Assembly (NCBI GenBank): GCA_020747065.1
Contig: JAGMVK010000022.1
Coordinates: 930,001-994,000, forward strand
From: Cadophora sp. MPI-SDFR-AT-0126
Taxonomy: Eukaryota; Ascomycota; Leotiomycetes; Helotiales; Ploettnerulaceae
Reading direction: 5' to 3'
Length of the DNA stretch: 64,000 nucleotides
In this document: piece after piece, positions 23,186 through 34,577 of the stretch
How positions within the stretch are numbered: position 1 is the stretch's first letter
Layout of the letters: the number at the start of each line of letters is the position of its first letter
The notes under the pieces: generated by a model
Told to the model about the DNA's origin: nothing
The model's input: only the letters and a program-made list of their open reading frames with translations
Database searches by the model: none
Position numbers and translations under genes: made by a program

Positions 23186-24042
23186 TGCTCCTGCTAGTAT
23201 GTGAGTATCATGGAGATTGGAGGCTCAAGTCCAGCTCGAGTTGTGGTTTGCATTTGTCGGTTGACTTGGAGGTGGAGTGAGTGAGGTAGGATATGCCCCA
23301 CTACCTGACCATAATATTGTACCTTTCGTACCCTCCGTACTAAAGTCTAGGCACATCTCGCTTGCGACGTCTGCTACAACTTGACAAACTGGACTTGCCT
23401 CACTCCTGAAAGCCCATCCAATTTCTCAACTGCGTTCAGCTATCCTGGTATCCACGGGGCTTGTAAGTCTGATCATTCAGTATTCATTCCACGTTGCTCT
23501 TTGTCTGCTTTCATTGCTTGCGCAAACTCCTTTCACGCTCGATTATCCTGCCATCAGGGCAATATATCTGTGCCTTTGCTTGATTATTATTCACAGCCAC
23601 GGAGAATCATCCTTACTCGGTAACAGAACCGCTGCCTCTTCATATGACTCCCGGCCTCTCAAATTATCGTGCTGCCGCCACGGAAGAAATCCTTCTGTGA
23701 GCCTGCCTCGTTTACTCGTTATTCGCCTGCTGTTTCCGCATCCGAGCTCAGTGGCGTCGTCAGAGACGCAGTCTTACCTGTGACTAAAGGTAGCGTCATC
23801 CTGAACCGATAAGAAGGTACCGCACCTTACTTGCGTGTATTCTGCTCGCTCTTCATACTGTTATCAACACTGCGACTGTTCAACTCTGATATCGGAGTGT
23901 TCAACAGCAAGGACGACAAGATAGACGTTCAGGGTCTTTCCGAAGGGCAACTTTGTCATCATGGTGAGTCCAGGCTCACTTCAAGTCATTTCAGCTGGCT
24001 TCGTTCATCTACAGCAGGCGTGCATGTTGGCGTTCATGATGA
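23186..24042. other. RTC5 promoter region and leader of the next gene
   Basis: Divergent gap. It is pyrimidine-rich at 23380-23700. A plus-strand frame at 23831-24208 overlaps the cysteine-rich gene in another frame and is not supported. Confidence 0.35.
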
Positions 24043-24364
24043 GGCTCTAGCCGCCAGATCCCAGAATCCATTGCCTCCCAGCCTTGCGCTGATTTTCAAC
24101 AGCCATCATCTTCGAACGCGAACAAAGATTCGACAAAAGACGGTAAAAAACAAAAGCCATCCTATCGGTATCAGCAGCTGTGGTCATGTGTCAGTACACC
24201 TTGGTTAATCATTCAGATATTATGATACTGACGTTCGAGTACAACAGTGTAACTGTGGCTCCTGCGCTGGCATGGAAGTTCAAGCCACTCCCACCTGTCC
24301 TGAATGTAACCACAACCGTTGCGGAAATTGCCATATCGAGTTCATAAAGGTGTTGGCCCGATGA
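24043..24364 (+). CDS. Small cysteine-rich (putative zinc-ribbon) protein, N-terminus unresolved
   Basis: Two exons can be joined, up to 24189 and 24248-24364. The junction gives WSCCNCGSCAGM, followed by TPTCPECNHNRCGNCHIEF and a stop at 24362. Eight or more cysteines in C-x-C and C-x2-C spacing plus His suggest a zinc-binding knuckle. Fungal genomes hold many short predicted proteins with a W-x-C-C-x-C-G start and a C-x2-C-x-H-x-R-C-x2-C end. Upstream of the splice the frame is Gln/Ser/Lys-rich and open only to about 24043. The true start may be an ATG at 23960 followed at once by a GTGAGT intron, but that is a guess. The stop is only 3 bp before the ATG of the CorA-like gene, which is unusual. 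Function unknown. Confidence 0.4.
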
Positions 24365-24367
24365 ATT

Positions 24368-26536
24368 ATGGCACTCTCTGCGCAGTTCAGACAGCATGCA
24401 TTTCTCTGGAAGCCTGAGTTCAGTAGTCGCCAGACCAGAATTTATGAGACTGAAGATCATCCAATGACACATGATCCAGAACCAAGGCTTGAGAATGGTA
24501 GGAAGGTCTTTATCTTCCACACTCCTCAACCATCGACTGCCTATGTCATTAAACGGTTTGTTGACGACCGATGTGAACACGACGTTGAGCGATACCTTTA
24601 CCGTAAGCTTCAACTTACCGAATTCCTCCAGCTGGTAGATTTGGAGGTTTTGAAGAAATCACATTCAGATTCTTCGATGAAGCCCATGGTGCTCGTGGAT
24701 GATAGGAACAATGTCATTGGTTCTAGCAATCCAGGAAGCTCCAGAGAGTTTCTGGGGCCGCTCACTGCACCTCAATTCTATCGTGAGATATCCCGGAAGG
24801 TTAGTTTACTTAAACCAATTGACCCAAGGTCGGATTGAAAACTGAAATTCCTCAAGCGAGTCGCTCTTCCCGACTATGCTGATGCAGAGAGGCGTTTGAT
24901 GTAAGAATCCACCTGGTCCAATCCAGTTATGTTCTCGCGTTTACAATTTGAGGTCAGATATATCACAGATCTTGATTCTCTATGCGTTCTCTCTCTCGCG
25001 GCGACAGCATCTCAAAACCAATGCGTATTTCTCCGTGATTTTGTATACAAGCACCTCGCACGGAAGACTTTTCTTGGCATTCAGATACCTGTAAGTTGCA
25101 TTGTCCTTGTTGCCAAGAGGTCGGGTGAGATACTAATTGTTATCTACAGTCAATTGGATGGCCAATATTCTGTTTAGAATTCCATCTCCCCTACCGTGCG
25201 TGGCGCCCAATGAAGATGACAAAGAGAAACAACAAGGAAGGTTCTCGAGGTAGAGCCAGGGGAAGACCTCACCGTCGCTCAGAGGAAGTGATTCCTCTAG
25301 GGGCTGGAACTTCTAAAGCCTATATACACGAAGCCCAGATCTCTGTCATGCTCATAGGTTTAGATGATTGATTCTGGACTGCTTACTGCTTTGTTGATCT
25401 CTATTTCCAGGATGCTGAGCACCCAGAACAGGTCCACTGCCTGTCCAACCCACCAAAGGATTTCCACTCGGGCGGAAAGTTCGACTTGAACTTGCCAAAG
25501 TGGAATCCGCGACACTACTTTCTGCAATCGCTCTCCTGTCGAGTGGAACAGGTCAAGCAGGAATGGATCAATACTGCATCACAACTGTTTCAAGACATCG
25601 ATCCATGTGTATGTATCGTCTGTTACATATCCTCATCAACGCTAAGTCGCGAACAGATATATGCTTTCACCCGACGAGAAACTTTTGGAGGCGCGGAGTC
25701 TCAGTTGGAGATCACACAACAACCTGGTTTCATCTGGGCAATTCGAGTTCTGCGACAATTTACGCATGAGATATCAAAAATCACCGGCGCCTGGGACACG
25801 TTCAAAGAAGGCGAGATCAGGTATTTCAACAACCCTGATTCAGAGGAACTGGCAAATCCATCTTGGGGATTACTTCTGGCTGCCATTGACAAGAATATCA
25901 TTGAAATGAAAGATCTCCGGGGCTCGCTGCTTCATCGGACCGACTTATTTGAGAATATGACAAACAGTGTAGGGTCACATTCCACTCGTGTCTCATCTAC
26001 CAGAACGATTTGACGAACCACCAATGTACTAATCGATGTCACATCAGATTGTTACCCATGCAGCGCATGCAGAAACAATTACGACAAGACTTCAGAGTCA
26101 ATTTATTCAAGCCTTGACAGTTATCACTATCGTGAGTTCCTCCCTATGTGGGAGCTAGCCTGCTACTTTCCTAGTCTGGACAATCTGACTCCCTCACCAG
26201 CTGTATCTTCCACCATCTCTAGCTTCTACCGTGTTCAGCATGCAAGAGACTATATTTACCAATTCCAAATTCCATGACTGGCTTTACACGCTCATCGGTC
26301 TCTTCATCGCGACGGTATTTCTTGTAGCTGCAATATTAGCATTGAACCACGCCAGTGTCAGAGCATGGCTGAAGAATTTCTGGAAATCTAGCCTCAGATT
26401 CCCATTTCATGTCCTTCGTCTCTTTCGATTTGTGAAGCGAGTGATTGCAAGAGACAGGCGGCCTGCTACGGAAGGAGAAGGGATCGAGATGGATGACCAG
26501 GATGAAGACGACTCTCCTGATGCTGGTGAAGTGTAG
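24368..26536 (+). pseudogene. CorA-like membrane protein with one in-frame TGA (possible pseudogene)
   Basis: Seven exons (24368-24799, 24857-24900, 24958-25090, 25150-25608, 25657-25968, 26048-26131, 26201-26536) keep one frame over about 600 codons except for a TGA at 25369-25371. The middle part (YITDLDSLCVLSLAATAS, VYKHLARKTFLGIQIP, FCLEFHLPYRAW) and the end (LYLPPSLASTVFSMQ, then a helix FIATVFLVAAILAL) match a fungal CorA-like family that ends in two membrane helices. The classical GMN motif of Mg2+ channels is absent, so ion transport is not assured. The stop lies just before FWTAYCFVDLYF, a stretch I believe is conserved in this family. A 66-nt in-frame intron (25345-25410, weak GTCATG donor, strong TATTTCCAG acceptor) would bypass it but delete that stretch. 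The C-terminus is acidic. Confidence 0.65.
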
Positions 26537-27317
26537 GGTGGGGTGTGTCTGGGGAGAATATATACTCGCTCTGTAATCAATGATGAACCTCTAAAACACA
26601 TTCTCATCGCTGGCCATTGGTATCATTGCATCAAGTTACTTTTGTTTCATACTGAATAAGCTTCGACGAGAGCTTCGTCCTAACTTCATGTCCCGAGGTT
26701 GAGCATTAAATTCCCTGGAGCAAGTTCCATCAAGCCGAAGATATCAGCCGCCGACGAAACCACGCCCTGCAACTCTCCCTTTGCATGAATCCACGCCAGA
26801 TAATCCTGCACGCCAGTTCGCGAGACAGTGAAAGTCACTAGGAAGAGTTTGCCGCAGCTATCGATGCTCCATTGGCGACTGCTGGGGTTGTTGCGATTGC
26901 ATTGAATGTAGTCCTCGGATATGTGCGTGTTGAGTGCTGCAAGTTCGTTAATCGAAAGGACAGTGTGTTGATGAATTGTTGGAAGATGGCGTCTTGTACG
27001 TTGCCATTGTGTATATGATTCTCTTCGCCTTGCACACATTGCCAGGTGCGATCATTTGATCATGCCAACAAGCATTCGCTTCGGCTCCCCCTCTAGAACC
27101 GACACTGGGTCCTCCTGAGCGACCCTTCAAAGTTGAGATTGAGCAAAATCTATCGGAGCTTTCTTTGGCGCTGTCGGCATGTGGCTATCCATCATGAGCA
27201 TACTGTATGGAGATGGTTGTTTGACAGTCATGTACTGGTAAGAATCGACTGCCCTTGGAAAGACAATCCAGACACTTGGAAAGAATCGAGCATGATTACT
27301 GTATCGCAGTATTCCTA
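26537..27317. other. Convergent intergenic region with unassigned open frames
   Basis: Downstream of both the CorA-like gene and the HET gene. Minus-strand frames at 26686-27039 (117 codons) and 26948-27130 might be exons or remnants of something, but no splice chain or domain is convincing. Confidence 0.35.
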
Positions 27318-29186
27318 TCATTCCAAGGGAGGGAGCTTGATAAGCCCAGAATGAGGACACATGCCCTCACCCAGCAAATAAGCCCGAACATAGTAGTTAA
27401 CGTCTGGGTCTGCCGACATCGAATTGCGTCGCTCAATCGATTTAACTTCGTTGTTCGGAAGTTCAACGCGATCATGAATTGACTGGACACCTACTGCCAG
27501 CTCAAGCGGATCCTCGAATGAGAAGTTGGCTTGATAACTACGCAGCCATAAATCAGTAGGCTTTCGAGCCAATTGCGACGTAATCTTGGAACCAGACATC
27601 AGTCTTTTCGATGACTGTAGTGGCATCGCAGCTGCCATCCAAGAATCCCACACCGCCGGCTGAACCACGCGCTTTATAATAGACCTCATCGTCTGCGGAA
27701 CGGCGGGTATCAAAAGACCAAGACGAGCTCGACCTGCATGTATGTTGAAGATCATGATGAGTCTATCACCGAGTACCCCTGTTGGTTTCCCCATCCAGTA
27801 GCTAACCCTCCTTGGCCCGGGAGTTGAGAATTCCATCATTGCTGTAATGCCTCGGTCACCTGTATCACGGTCAACGATAAATGTCTCTTCATCTGGGACT
27901 GTTTCAGAGTCCCAGACACCTTCAAGCGTTGATTTCCAAGATACCCAGCGACTCGTTACTTCGAAGTCTTTGAACTTGAGAATTTCAGTAGAAACTGAAA
28001 ATCGATATTGGGGAAGGCCCGCAAACGAAAGATCCGAATCGTCTACTTGTTTGACCTGGACCATACTGTATTGGCCCTCCACTTGATCTTGTACGTAATC
28101 ATTCCAGTTGATGATGGAAAGCAGTCCACCTGATGATACTTTGGTGTACAGGCTTCCTCTGATTCTTCGCAATACGATTGCCAACATGGAATAACCCTTG
28201 GCTCGCCTACATTGGAGAAATGCCAAAAATGTATCGTCAGCATCGAAGAGTTCGACGTGTACTTGTGGTGCAGCTACAACCGGGAATTCGACTCGAAGTC
28301 CTTTGTTCGTCATTGAATAAGGTGGTTTTTCGTACTGCGTGCTATCGAGTCGTTTGACATCTCCAGATTTTCGGAATGCGTCAGGCGAGCGTGCAAGGAG
28401 GCCACCAGTGTCATCATCAGGATCTTCCCAAGCAAATATTGACTCGTCATCCGAGATCCGCAAAATTTCCAGCTGCAGTCGAACAAAAGCTTTCTCCCCT
28501 TCTCCATATAGCGGTGGCATGTTGACCCCGAATAGCCCCATCAAACTATACGCCCTGTCTTCGATTCTCGTCGTTTCTCGTCGAGATGCCCACGACATCT
28601 TCTGGGCAATGCTAGCTGTCTTGAAACTTCGCGGATTCTCAATTCCTGTGATTTCTGAAATCAAAGCCCAACGTTCTTCCCTGAGGCCCAGATCTGCCCA
28701 CCCGCCTGAAAAAAATCGAAGAGATCTCGGTGCGAGAAGTTCTTGCAAGGTCCAGCCTCTCGTAAACCACTTGCTATTTCTAATAGCAAGTGGTGGCCAA
28801 TTGACCGTGTTCACGATGGGATCGACCACATCTGATAGATAGGCGTAACAGATCTCGGCATTTTGGTACCAGACGAACATCGAGTTGATTGCCTCTGAAA
28901 GTTCTGCGCTACTAGTCTTATCGATGCAGCATGAGTCAATCCATATCCAGTCATAATGATCTTTGCGAGCCTGGGTACAAGCACCCTCGATTTTTGACCA
29001 TCCCCTGGCGATGTGACTATCTTCGTCTCTGAACAGCGGGCGTATGTTAGGACCAAAACGGATGGTTTGGATATCTTGGCACGTGAGCTCTCGACCCTCC
29101 CAACGATGCGATAGTATAGCATAGTCAGGGATATCGCTCCCTGTGAAGTCCTGGAGAGTGTAGCTTAAGGTGTTGAGGAGCCGCAT
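27318..29186 (-). CDS. HET-domain protein (heterokaryon incompatibility type)
   Basis: A single exon of 622 residues. The start at 29186 (MRLLNTLSYTLQDF) is the usual opening of this family; the frame stays open 128 codons further upstream, but that part is basic and unlike HET proteins. The HET domain spans about residues 20-170: YAILSHRWEGRELTCQDI, then DWIWIDSCCIDKTSSAELSEAI, FVWYQNAEICYAYLSDV and SKWFTRGWTLQELLAPRSL. The rest (ARRETTRIEDRAYSLMGLFGV, MPPLYGEGEKAFVRLQLEI) matches the common HET family without ankyrin or NACHT repeats. Such proteins act in non-self recognition and cell-death responses between fungal individuals, and are often numerous and fast-evolving. No break was found. 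Confidence 0.94.
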   Translation of the reverse strand: MRLLNTLSYTLQDFTGSDIPDYAILSHRWEGRELTCQDIQTIRFGPNIRPLFRDEDSHIARGWSKIEGACTQARKDHYDWIWIDSCCIDKTSSAELSEAINSMFVWYQNAEICYAYLSDVVDPIVNTVNWPPLAIRNSKWFTRGWTLQELLAPRSLRFFSGGWADLGLREERWALISEITGIENPRSFKTASIAQKMSWASRRETTRIEDRAYSLMGLFGVNMPPLYGEGEKAFVRLQLEILRISDDESIFAWEDPDDDTGGLLARSPDAFRKSGDVKRLDSTQYEKPPYSMTNKGLRVEFPVVAAPQVHVELFDADDTFLAFLQCRRAKGYSMLAIVLRRIRGSLYTKVSSGGLLSIINWNDYVQDQVEGQYSMVQVKQVDDSDLSFAGLPQYRFSVSTEILKFKDFEVTSRWVSWKSTLEGVWDSETVPDEETFIVDRDTGDRGITAMMEFSTPGPRRVSYWMGKPTGVLGDRLIMIFNIHAGRARLGLLIPAVPQTMRSIIKRVVQPAVWDSWMAAAMPLQSSKRLMSGSKITSQLARKPTDLWLRSYQANFSFEDPLELAVGVQSIHDRVELPNNEVKSIERRNSMSADPDVNYYVRAYLLGEGMCPHSGLIKLPPLE

Positions 29187-29763
29187 GTTGAGCTCTGTAT
29201 TGGTGGCAAGGCACGGACTTTTGGTGATTATGACGAGATTTCGTTGAGCACAGTCGAAGGAGAGAGACACGAAGCTAAGACGGCACCGTATTGGAAGGAA
29301 CAAAATATGTCTGTTACGCAGGTGTAAGAGTATTTGATCCTCCCTGCGATACAATGAAGGTTGGAGAGGTTGGCGATAAGGCTCTGGTGGCTGTGGCTGT
29401 GCTTGCTTGAACAACGCACCAAAACGAGGCGCTCGCCTGGAAGCCCCACGTTTCCTGTCTTGATTTCCATCAAGCATTCTCGTCATATTTATGAGAAGTT
29501 GAAATATTGAATGGAATTTCAAACTTCTGGAAGCATATGTACCAGTAGTACACATGAACCAACAAGCCACATCTGTTAAATTATTTTCATGAACACAACA
29601 TGCATATTTTTGTTTCCCTCATCACTCATTCCTAGCTCATCAAATTGTTCACATTCCTGAGGCTCCCTGACAAATGTGGGTAATCGGTGATACAACTGCT
29701 TCCGCTGCTTTGCATCGAGAGCAAGGCTTTTAATGTAGCCTCAAATCGAGTCTTCAACACCCC
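29187..29763. other. HET gene 5' region and tyrosinase 3' region
   Basis: Between two minus-strand genes. It includes the open but unsupported N-terminal extension of the HET frame (29187-29570) and an AT-rich 3' tail for the tyrosinase. Confidence 0.4.
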
Positions 29764-31066
29764 TCACAAGGAATCGTACGTGTAACAGAATGGTCCACCG
29801 ACTGTGCTCATCAAATCTCTCATCGGGATGGGTCCATATCCAGTATTTCCAGCAAAGCCAAGATCAATAATTGTATCGAGAGTGGTGTTTGGCGAGCTTG
29901 GGTAGTCCAGAAAGGTTCCAGTACCAGAGATGGCATTGGTACGTTTAGCGGGATCTTGATTCTGCCACAACCACCAAACTCTGTCGATCATTCCATGGTG
30001 AAGATAGAAAGCTGGATCGCCAGGAGAAGTGAAGGTATCGGCTCCAGGGTTGCCAGCGATCGTGTAGTGGCCACCTCCATGGACGCCAATGCTTCCTGAT
30101 CCAGGCACGCCCTGCATGACTGTCTGGAACCAGTAGATATCATCGTTCTTGGTGATCAAGTCTGAAATTGCGGTGGCGTTCGAGTACTTGTTGTTGATAG
30201 CAGTGCCGATGTCCCGAACGAGGCAACGAGGATTGTACTCCAGTCCACTGGAAGTAATGGAGCCACCTCCGTTGATGGGCAGAGAAACCGGACCAAGATT
30301 GACAGTCATGTTCTTGAAGGGACCTGATGTTACGCACCCACCACCGTTACCAGCCGGAAGGCTCACGTCAGGATAGGGCGGAAGTACTAAGACCAGATCT
30401 CCCTTATTAGCAACATAGGCTCCATTTCCTGACATACTGGTGGCGCTGCCATCGAAGACTGGACCAGCTTCAGTGTTGTTTGAGAACAGAGCCCAGTTCC
30501 AATATGGATGAGCTCCTTTGTAGCCGCATTCATTTCGAAGGGACTGTTCATAGACCCAGAGGAAATAACGATGCCAAGCGAGGAAGGTTCCCTACATCAA
30601 TGGATTAATAACTTGCTGAGCTCTTCTGCCACTGTTGACTTACGGTGTAGTGAATTGTCAGAGTTTGGTTAATGTGGGTTCCAACAAAGTCATCATATCT
30701 CGAACGGACGCCTGGAATTTGGCTCGTAGGAGTCAACGGGGACTTCGCTTGGAAGCACAGAACGGCATCAGTGTAAGCGATTCTCTCTGCGGCCGTCAAA
30801 GCCCCCCTAGAACTGTTAGCCTTGAGCCAAGTTGGAAAGTTGGTTTCAACATACCATTCTTTTCGAACGGAGGTGTTCGAGGCAGTGCATTGTGTTGAAC
30901 GGGGAAACCGTTTGTGCGCCTGTGCCAGAGTCTTATGTTGATTGCGTTTGGCGATTGACAACAGATTATTAAGCGTTGCCTTTGCTGCGGCATCGGCATC
31001 CAGGACAGGATGAGATAGTACTGCCCCCAGGAAAAGCGTCGCGGTGACGAGAAATTGAAGCTGCAT
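29764..31066 (-). CDS. Secreted tyrosinase-like copper oxidase
   Basis: Three exons (31066-30855, 30806-30644, 30591-29764) give 400 residues. A signal peptide is clear (MQLQFLVTATLFLGAVLSHP). The copper A site has His at about 115 (GTHINQT), 123 (IHYT) and 132 (AWHRYF); the copper B site has HGGGH at 296-300 and DPAFYLHHGMIDRVWW with His 323/324. This is the tyrosinase central domain in a short secreted form lacking the long C-terminal cap of the intracellular enzymes. It should oxidise phenols, possibly for pigment formation or defence. Several N-x-S/T sites suggest glycosylation. Intron 2 lies between the second and third copper A histidines. There is no second domain. Confidence 0.93.
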
Positions 31067-33131
31067 GTCGACCGATACAGATGGGATGTTGTGAAGTGAG
31101 GTTCGATGATCTGTATCGTCTCGAGATATTGAGCGAGCGCGGTGGTGAAGAGTTTGGTAGTTGAAGGAGATCTTATATCATTTATGATCCTGTAATCAAT
31201 AGTTGTGTCTCAACTGATTTTTCCCCCCGTCGAGATACTGGCCAGCCTCGTCCATACAGGTGTGTGATCCCCGAGATTTGCCAATAGAAGATCCACTATC
31301 ATTAAAGAATGATAATGCTGAATATGGGTCTATTTACTGTGAGACAAGCTAGGATCAAGGAGTGCCATTACTCGATTGTATGAAGACACCCAAACTTACC
31401 ATGTGATTAAGGACCTTGTGGAGGCAAAACACCATAGAATGCAGATCAGTCATCGTGATGATATCGATAGTTATTCTTGTAAAATGTTCAAAAAAAAAAA
31501 AAAAAAAAACCCAGAAATGAAAAGACGAAAATATCTCCTCAAATCATCCAACTTTTTCTTGTTTGTGGCATTGAGTCAGGGAATGGCGGTCGGACAAAGG
31601 TTAGGTTTCGGTCATGCATAGAGCACGCTGCATTTCGGTTCACCCTTGACTTTGGCCGAAGTCCAAGGATCATAGCTAGCTCGGCAACGGCGGGAGACTT
31701 ACACAAATCGTCAAGGTCAGCCTGGAGCCCCCGTGCGAGCCTTGCACGAATGCGCTCGCTAAAAGACATCCAGTTTCCGAAGCTGCAGTGTTCAATGTCA
31801 GATTAAGCAAAAGCGAGAGGACTGACATTAAAACGACCACGAACTCGTACTTTCAGTCTACTACCACACTGTAGGTGTGTCATGGACGGCCGCTCAGAAA
31901 ATGTTCGGATCTCCCCAAGCACTTGAAATATCAATTCGAGACTGTAAGTCCTTAAGACGCCTGGGGAATATCTCGATGGCAGGGATTGCTTGTTCGCCGG
32001 ATCTCAGTCTTAAATTTGCTTGGCAATCTTGGGAGAACAATGACTTGAGCACGGTGCAAACCACAAGGGTCTGTGGACCCCGAAATTCTGTAGCCATGCA
32101 TCGAATCATGGCTCGGACATGTGACAGTAGGTTTCGGTTGATCTGTACGCGTACGGGTGTATTATCGCACAAAGGTGGATGCCGCCAAGAACTGTAATGA
32201 CTCGCGGGAGATTTATCAACATGGCATTGACTCCTGACTTCCAGTGAAGACTTAACTTGTGTTTTTCCACTAGAACGTCATCCAATACTTCTAATAATCA
32301 ACCATCAAGAGGTTTCAGATTCAGCAGCCTACTACCTACTTGTCCGAACAATCTGACCCTTCGCGTCTTTGTAGTATACAAGAATATTCCACTTTACTAG
32401 GGGTGTCAACCAATTAACCAATCCAATTCGTTCTTTTCTTCTGTAACAGGTGAAATCTGGCTCATTGATCATAGATAGGAAACCTCAGATTGTTCTCCCC
32501 TGTATGAAGCACAAGCTTCCAACACCCTGCTCTTATGTAAACTGAGTCATAGCATACGCAACTGTCAGCTCCGCAACAGTAGTCTCCCCCGCCCCAATAT
32601 AAGACCTCACGTCTCCGCAAGAGCCACTCTTTAAGGAGAATTGACGACCCTCGTACGGGGTTTCCATAACAGTAGCATCCCCCGACGTAAAACCCCACAA
32701 GCGAAAAATTGAACTGGGATAACATTCTATTCCAGAACCTTTGCCGAGAGACTGCCGGTTTTACATTTGGGCTAAATTGAGGCTGTCAAACAAACTCAAA
32801 CCTGACTTCCGCCCGGACGAAGAACCCAAATTGGTGGATATAAACCGCCTTTCTGCAGCAGGTACCTAGGTGGGACATTACCGTCAGATTGTTTCAAGAT
32901 TTTTGGAAGTCTTTCGCAATGCCATTGTCGTACAACTTGTCAATAATGATAGATAAGAAAGTGCTCGGGGATTCAAATCACTTTGGAGAAAGAAAGCTGG
33001 CAGAAGGCGTTCCTCATAGCCTCGCTATAAGCAAGCTCAGCTTTGTCTTCTTTCCACTTATTTTCCGCAGTTCAATATTCTGACTTCGCGAGCTGCTTGT
33101 TCCAGTGGCTTTTCTGCCATCACTAGTCGCA
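31067..33131. other. Intergenic, with an A-tract
   Basis: About 2 kb without a supported gene. A 20-base A-tract is at 31490-31509. A minus-strand frame at 32462-32725 is Cys/Gly-rich but has no signal peptide or known pattern and is not called. Confidence 0.4.
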
Positions 33132-34577
33132 ATGTCGTCCAACTCTACAGTGGTGGCAGTGCTCCCTGGCGCAGACCAACCAGACCACAATAGAGGTCCA
33201 GCAATAATTGCAGCCGCGACAATTACCACAATCATTGCGCTTGCTACAACTCTGGTGCGGTTATGGGTGCGTGCTTTCATGGTTCGAAGTGTTGGACCAG
33301 ATGTAAGTTGCCTGTTAACACCCGACAGCGTATACTTGAGGCTGACACACTAAGGACTATGTTATTATTGGAGCTATGGTACACAATCTAGACCTCATTC
33401 AGTCGCAAACTAATGTACTTTAGGGCCTATCGTTCACAGGATGGCTCATCATTATCCCACAAGTAATACATGGTGCTGGGCGGCATGTAGCGTACCTCGA
33501 TCCAGAAGAGGTTGAAATTGGGTTGAAGCTCAACTTCGTCACCCAACCCATCTATCTCATTGCTACAACGGCTTCCAAAGTCTCAATAGCACTGTTTCTG
33601 TTGCGAATCGCGTCCACAAAAAGCTTCAAAAGATTTCTCTGGGGCCTTCTATCATTCATGATTTTGTATACCTTAGTCGCACTCTTGACACTCTTCTTTC
33701 AATGCAGGAACCTAGCAGTTCTTTGGGACTCATCGGTAATCACTACATGTTGGACTGCGGAGACAATTCGAGGTCTTAGTTATGCAAACGTTTGTAAGTT
33801 AACACGGTATATCCTGTTTGAGTTGGAGACTAAGCTTTTCCAAGCATTGACGATCATCACGGACTTTATTCTCGCTCTCTTCCCAATTCCTATGCTTTGG
33901 CATGTACAAATTAATACAAGGGTCAAGATCTCAATCATTGGCATAATGAGCTTGGGGCTTTTGTAAGCCTCACAGTTTATCGATTATTGAACTAGAAGCT
34001 TACACAATGGCAGTGCCTCGGCTGCTTCAATCATCAAGGCCACCACGCTCAGCCATTATGGGAAAACCGGTGACTTCCTCTGGGACTCAACGGATTTGAC
34101 AATCTGGATTACGTGGGTCTTTTCTTTCCCGCTATGTCCTATCTAACTTGTCATAGAACTGAAGTCAACGTTGGTATCATCGCAGCCTGCCTTCCCTGTC
34201 TCAAGCCACTCTTCAAAAAGATACTCGAGAACTCGACATGGTATACCTCAAAAGATCGTGGTACCGGATATGCAGCAAGGAGAGCCAATAGATCGTTCCC
34301 GATGAACAAAATCCCATCCGGCTATCAGCACTCTAGAAATCAACACAGCGTCGTTAGCATTGGAACACGCGGCGACAGGATGCAAGCTGGAGACTTGAAA
34401 AACAACGCTAGCGAAGACATGATCTTACCATTGCAGACGCCAGAGGACGCCACCAAGATCATGAAGACCACTGTGGTTACGGTTGCCCGTGATGATACAA
34501 CGGATTTCGAGAAGGACCAACCATGGGAAAGTGGGAAGACCGTATGGCCAGGGCAGCAGGTGGAGGATCGCGTTTAA
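33132..34577 (+). CDS. SAT4/PTH11-type rhodopsin-like integral membrane protein
   Basis: Six exons (33132-33302, 33355-33378, 33424-33793, 33845-33962, 34014-34112, 34157-34577) encode 335 residues. The first helix (IIAAATITTIIALATTLVRLW) is followed by the very short exon DYVIIGAM, then YLIATTASKVSIALFLLRI, FQCRNLAVLWD, TDFILALFPIPMLW and VNVGIIAACLPCLKPLF. These motifs define the SAT4 family. The C-terminal 110 residues are hydrophilic and basic to acidic. An in-frame ATG at 33105 would extend the N-terminus by nine residues; 33132 (MSSNSTVV) is preferred. Probable location is the plasma membrane; ligand unknown. It is one of three members in this window; they differ enough in intron pattern that recent duplication is unlikely. 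Confidence 0.9.

Noticed and set aside
29187..29570. 128-codon N-terminal extension of the first HET gene
   Set aside because: Open by chance; basic and unlike the family, while the ATG at 29186 gives the typical HET start.
32462..32725. Cys/Gly-rich 87-codon frame that might be a small secreted protein
   Set aside because: No signal peptide, irregular cysteine spacing, no known pattern.
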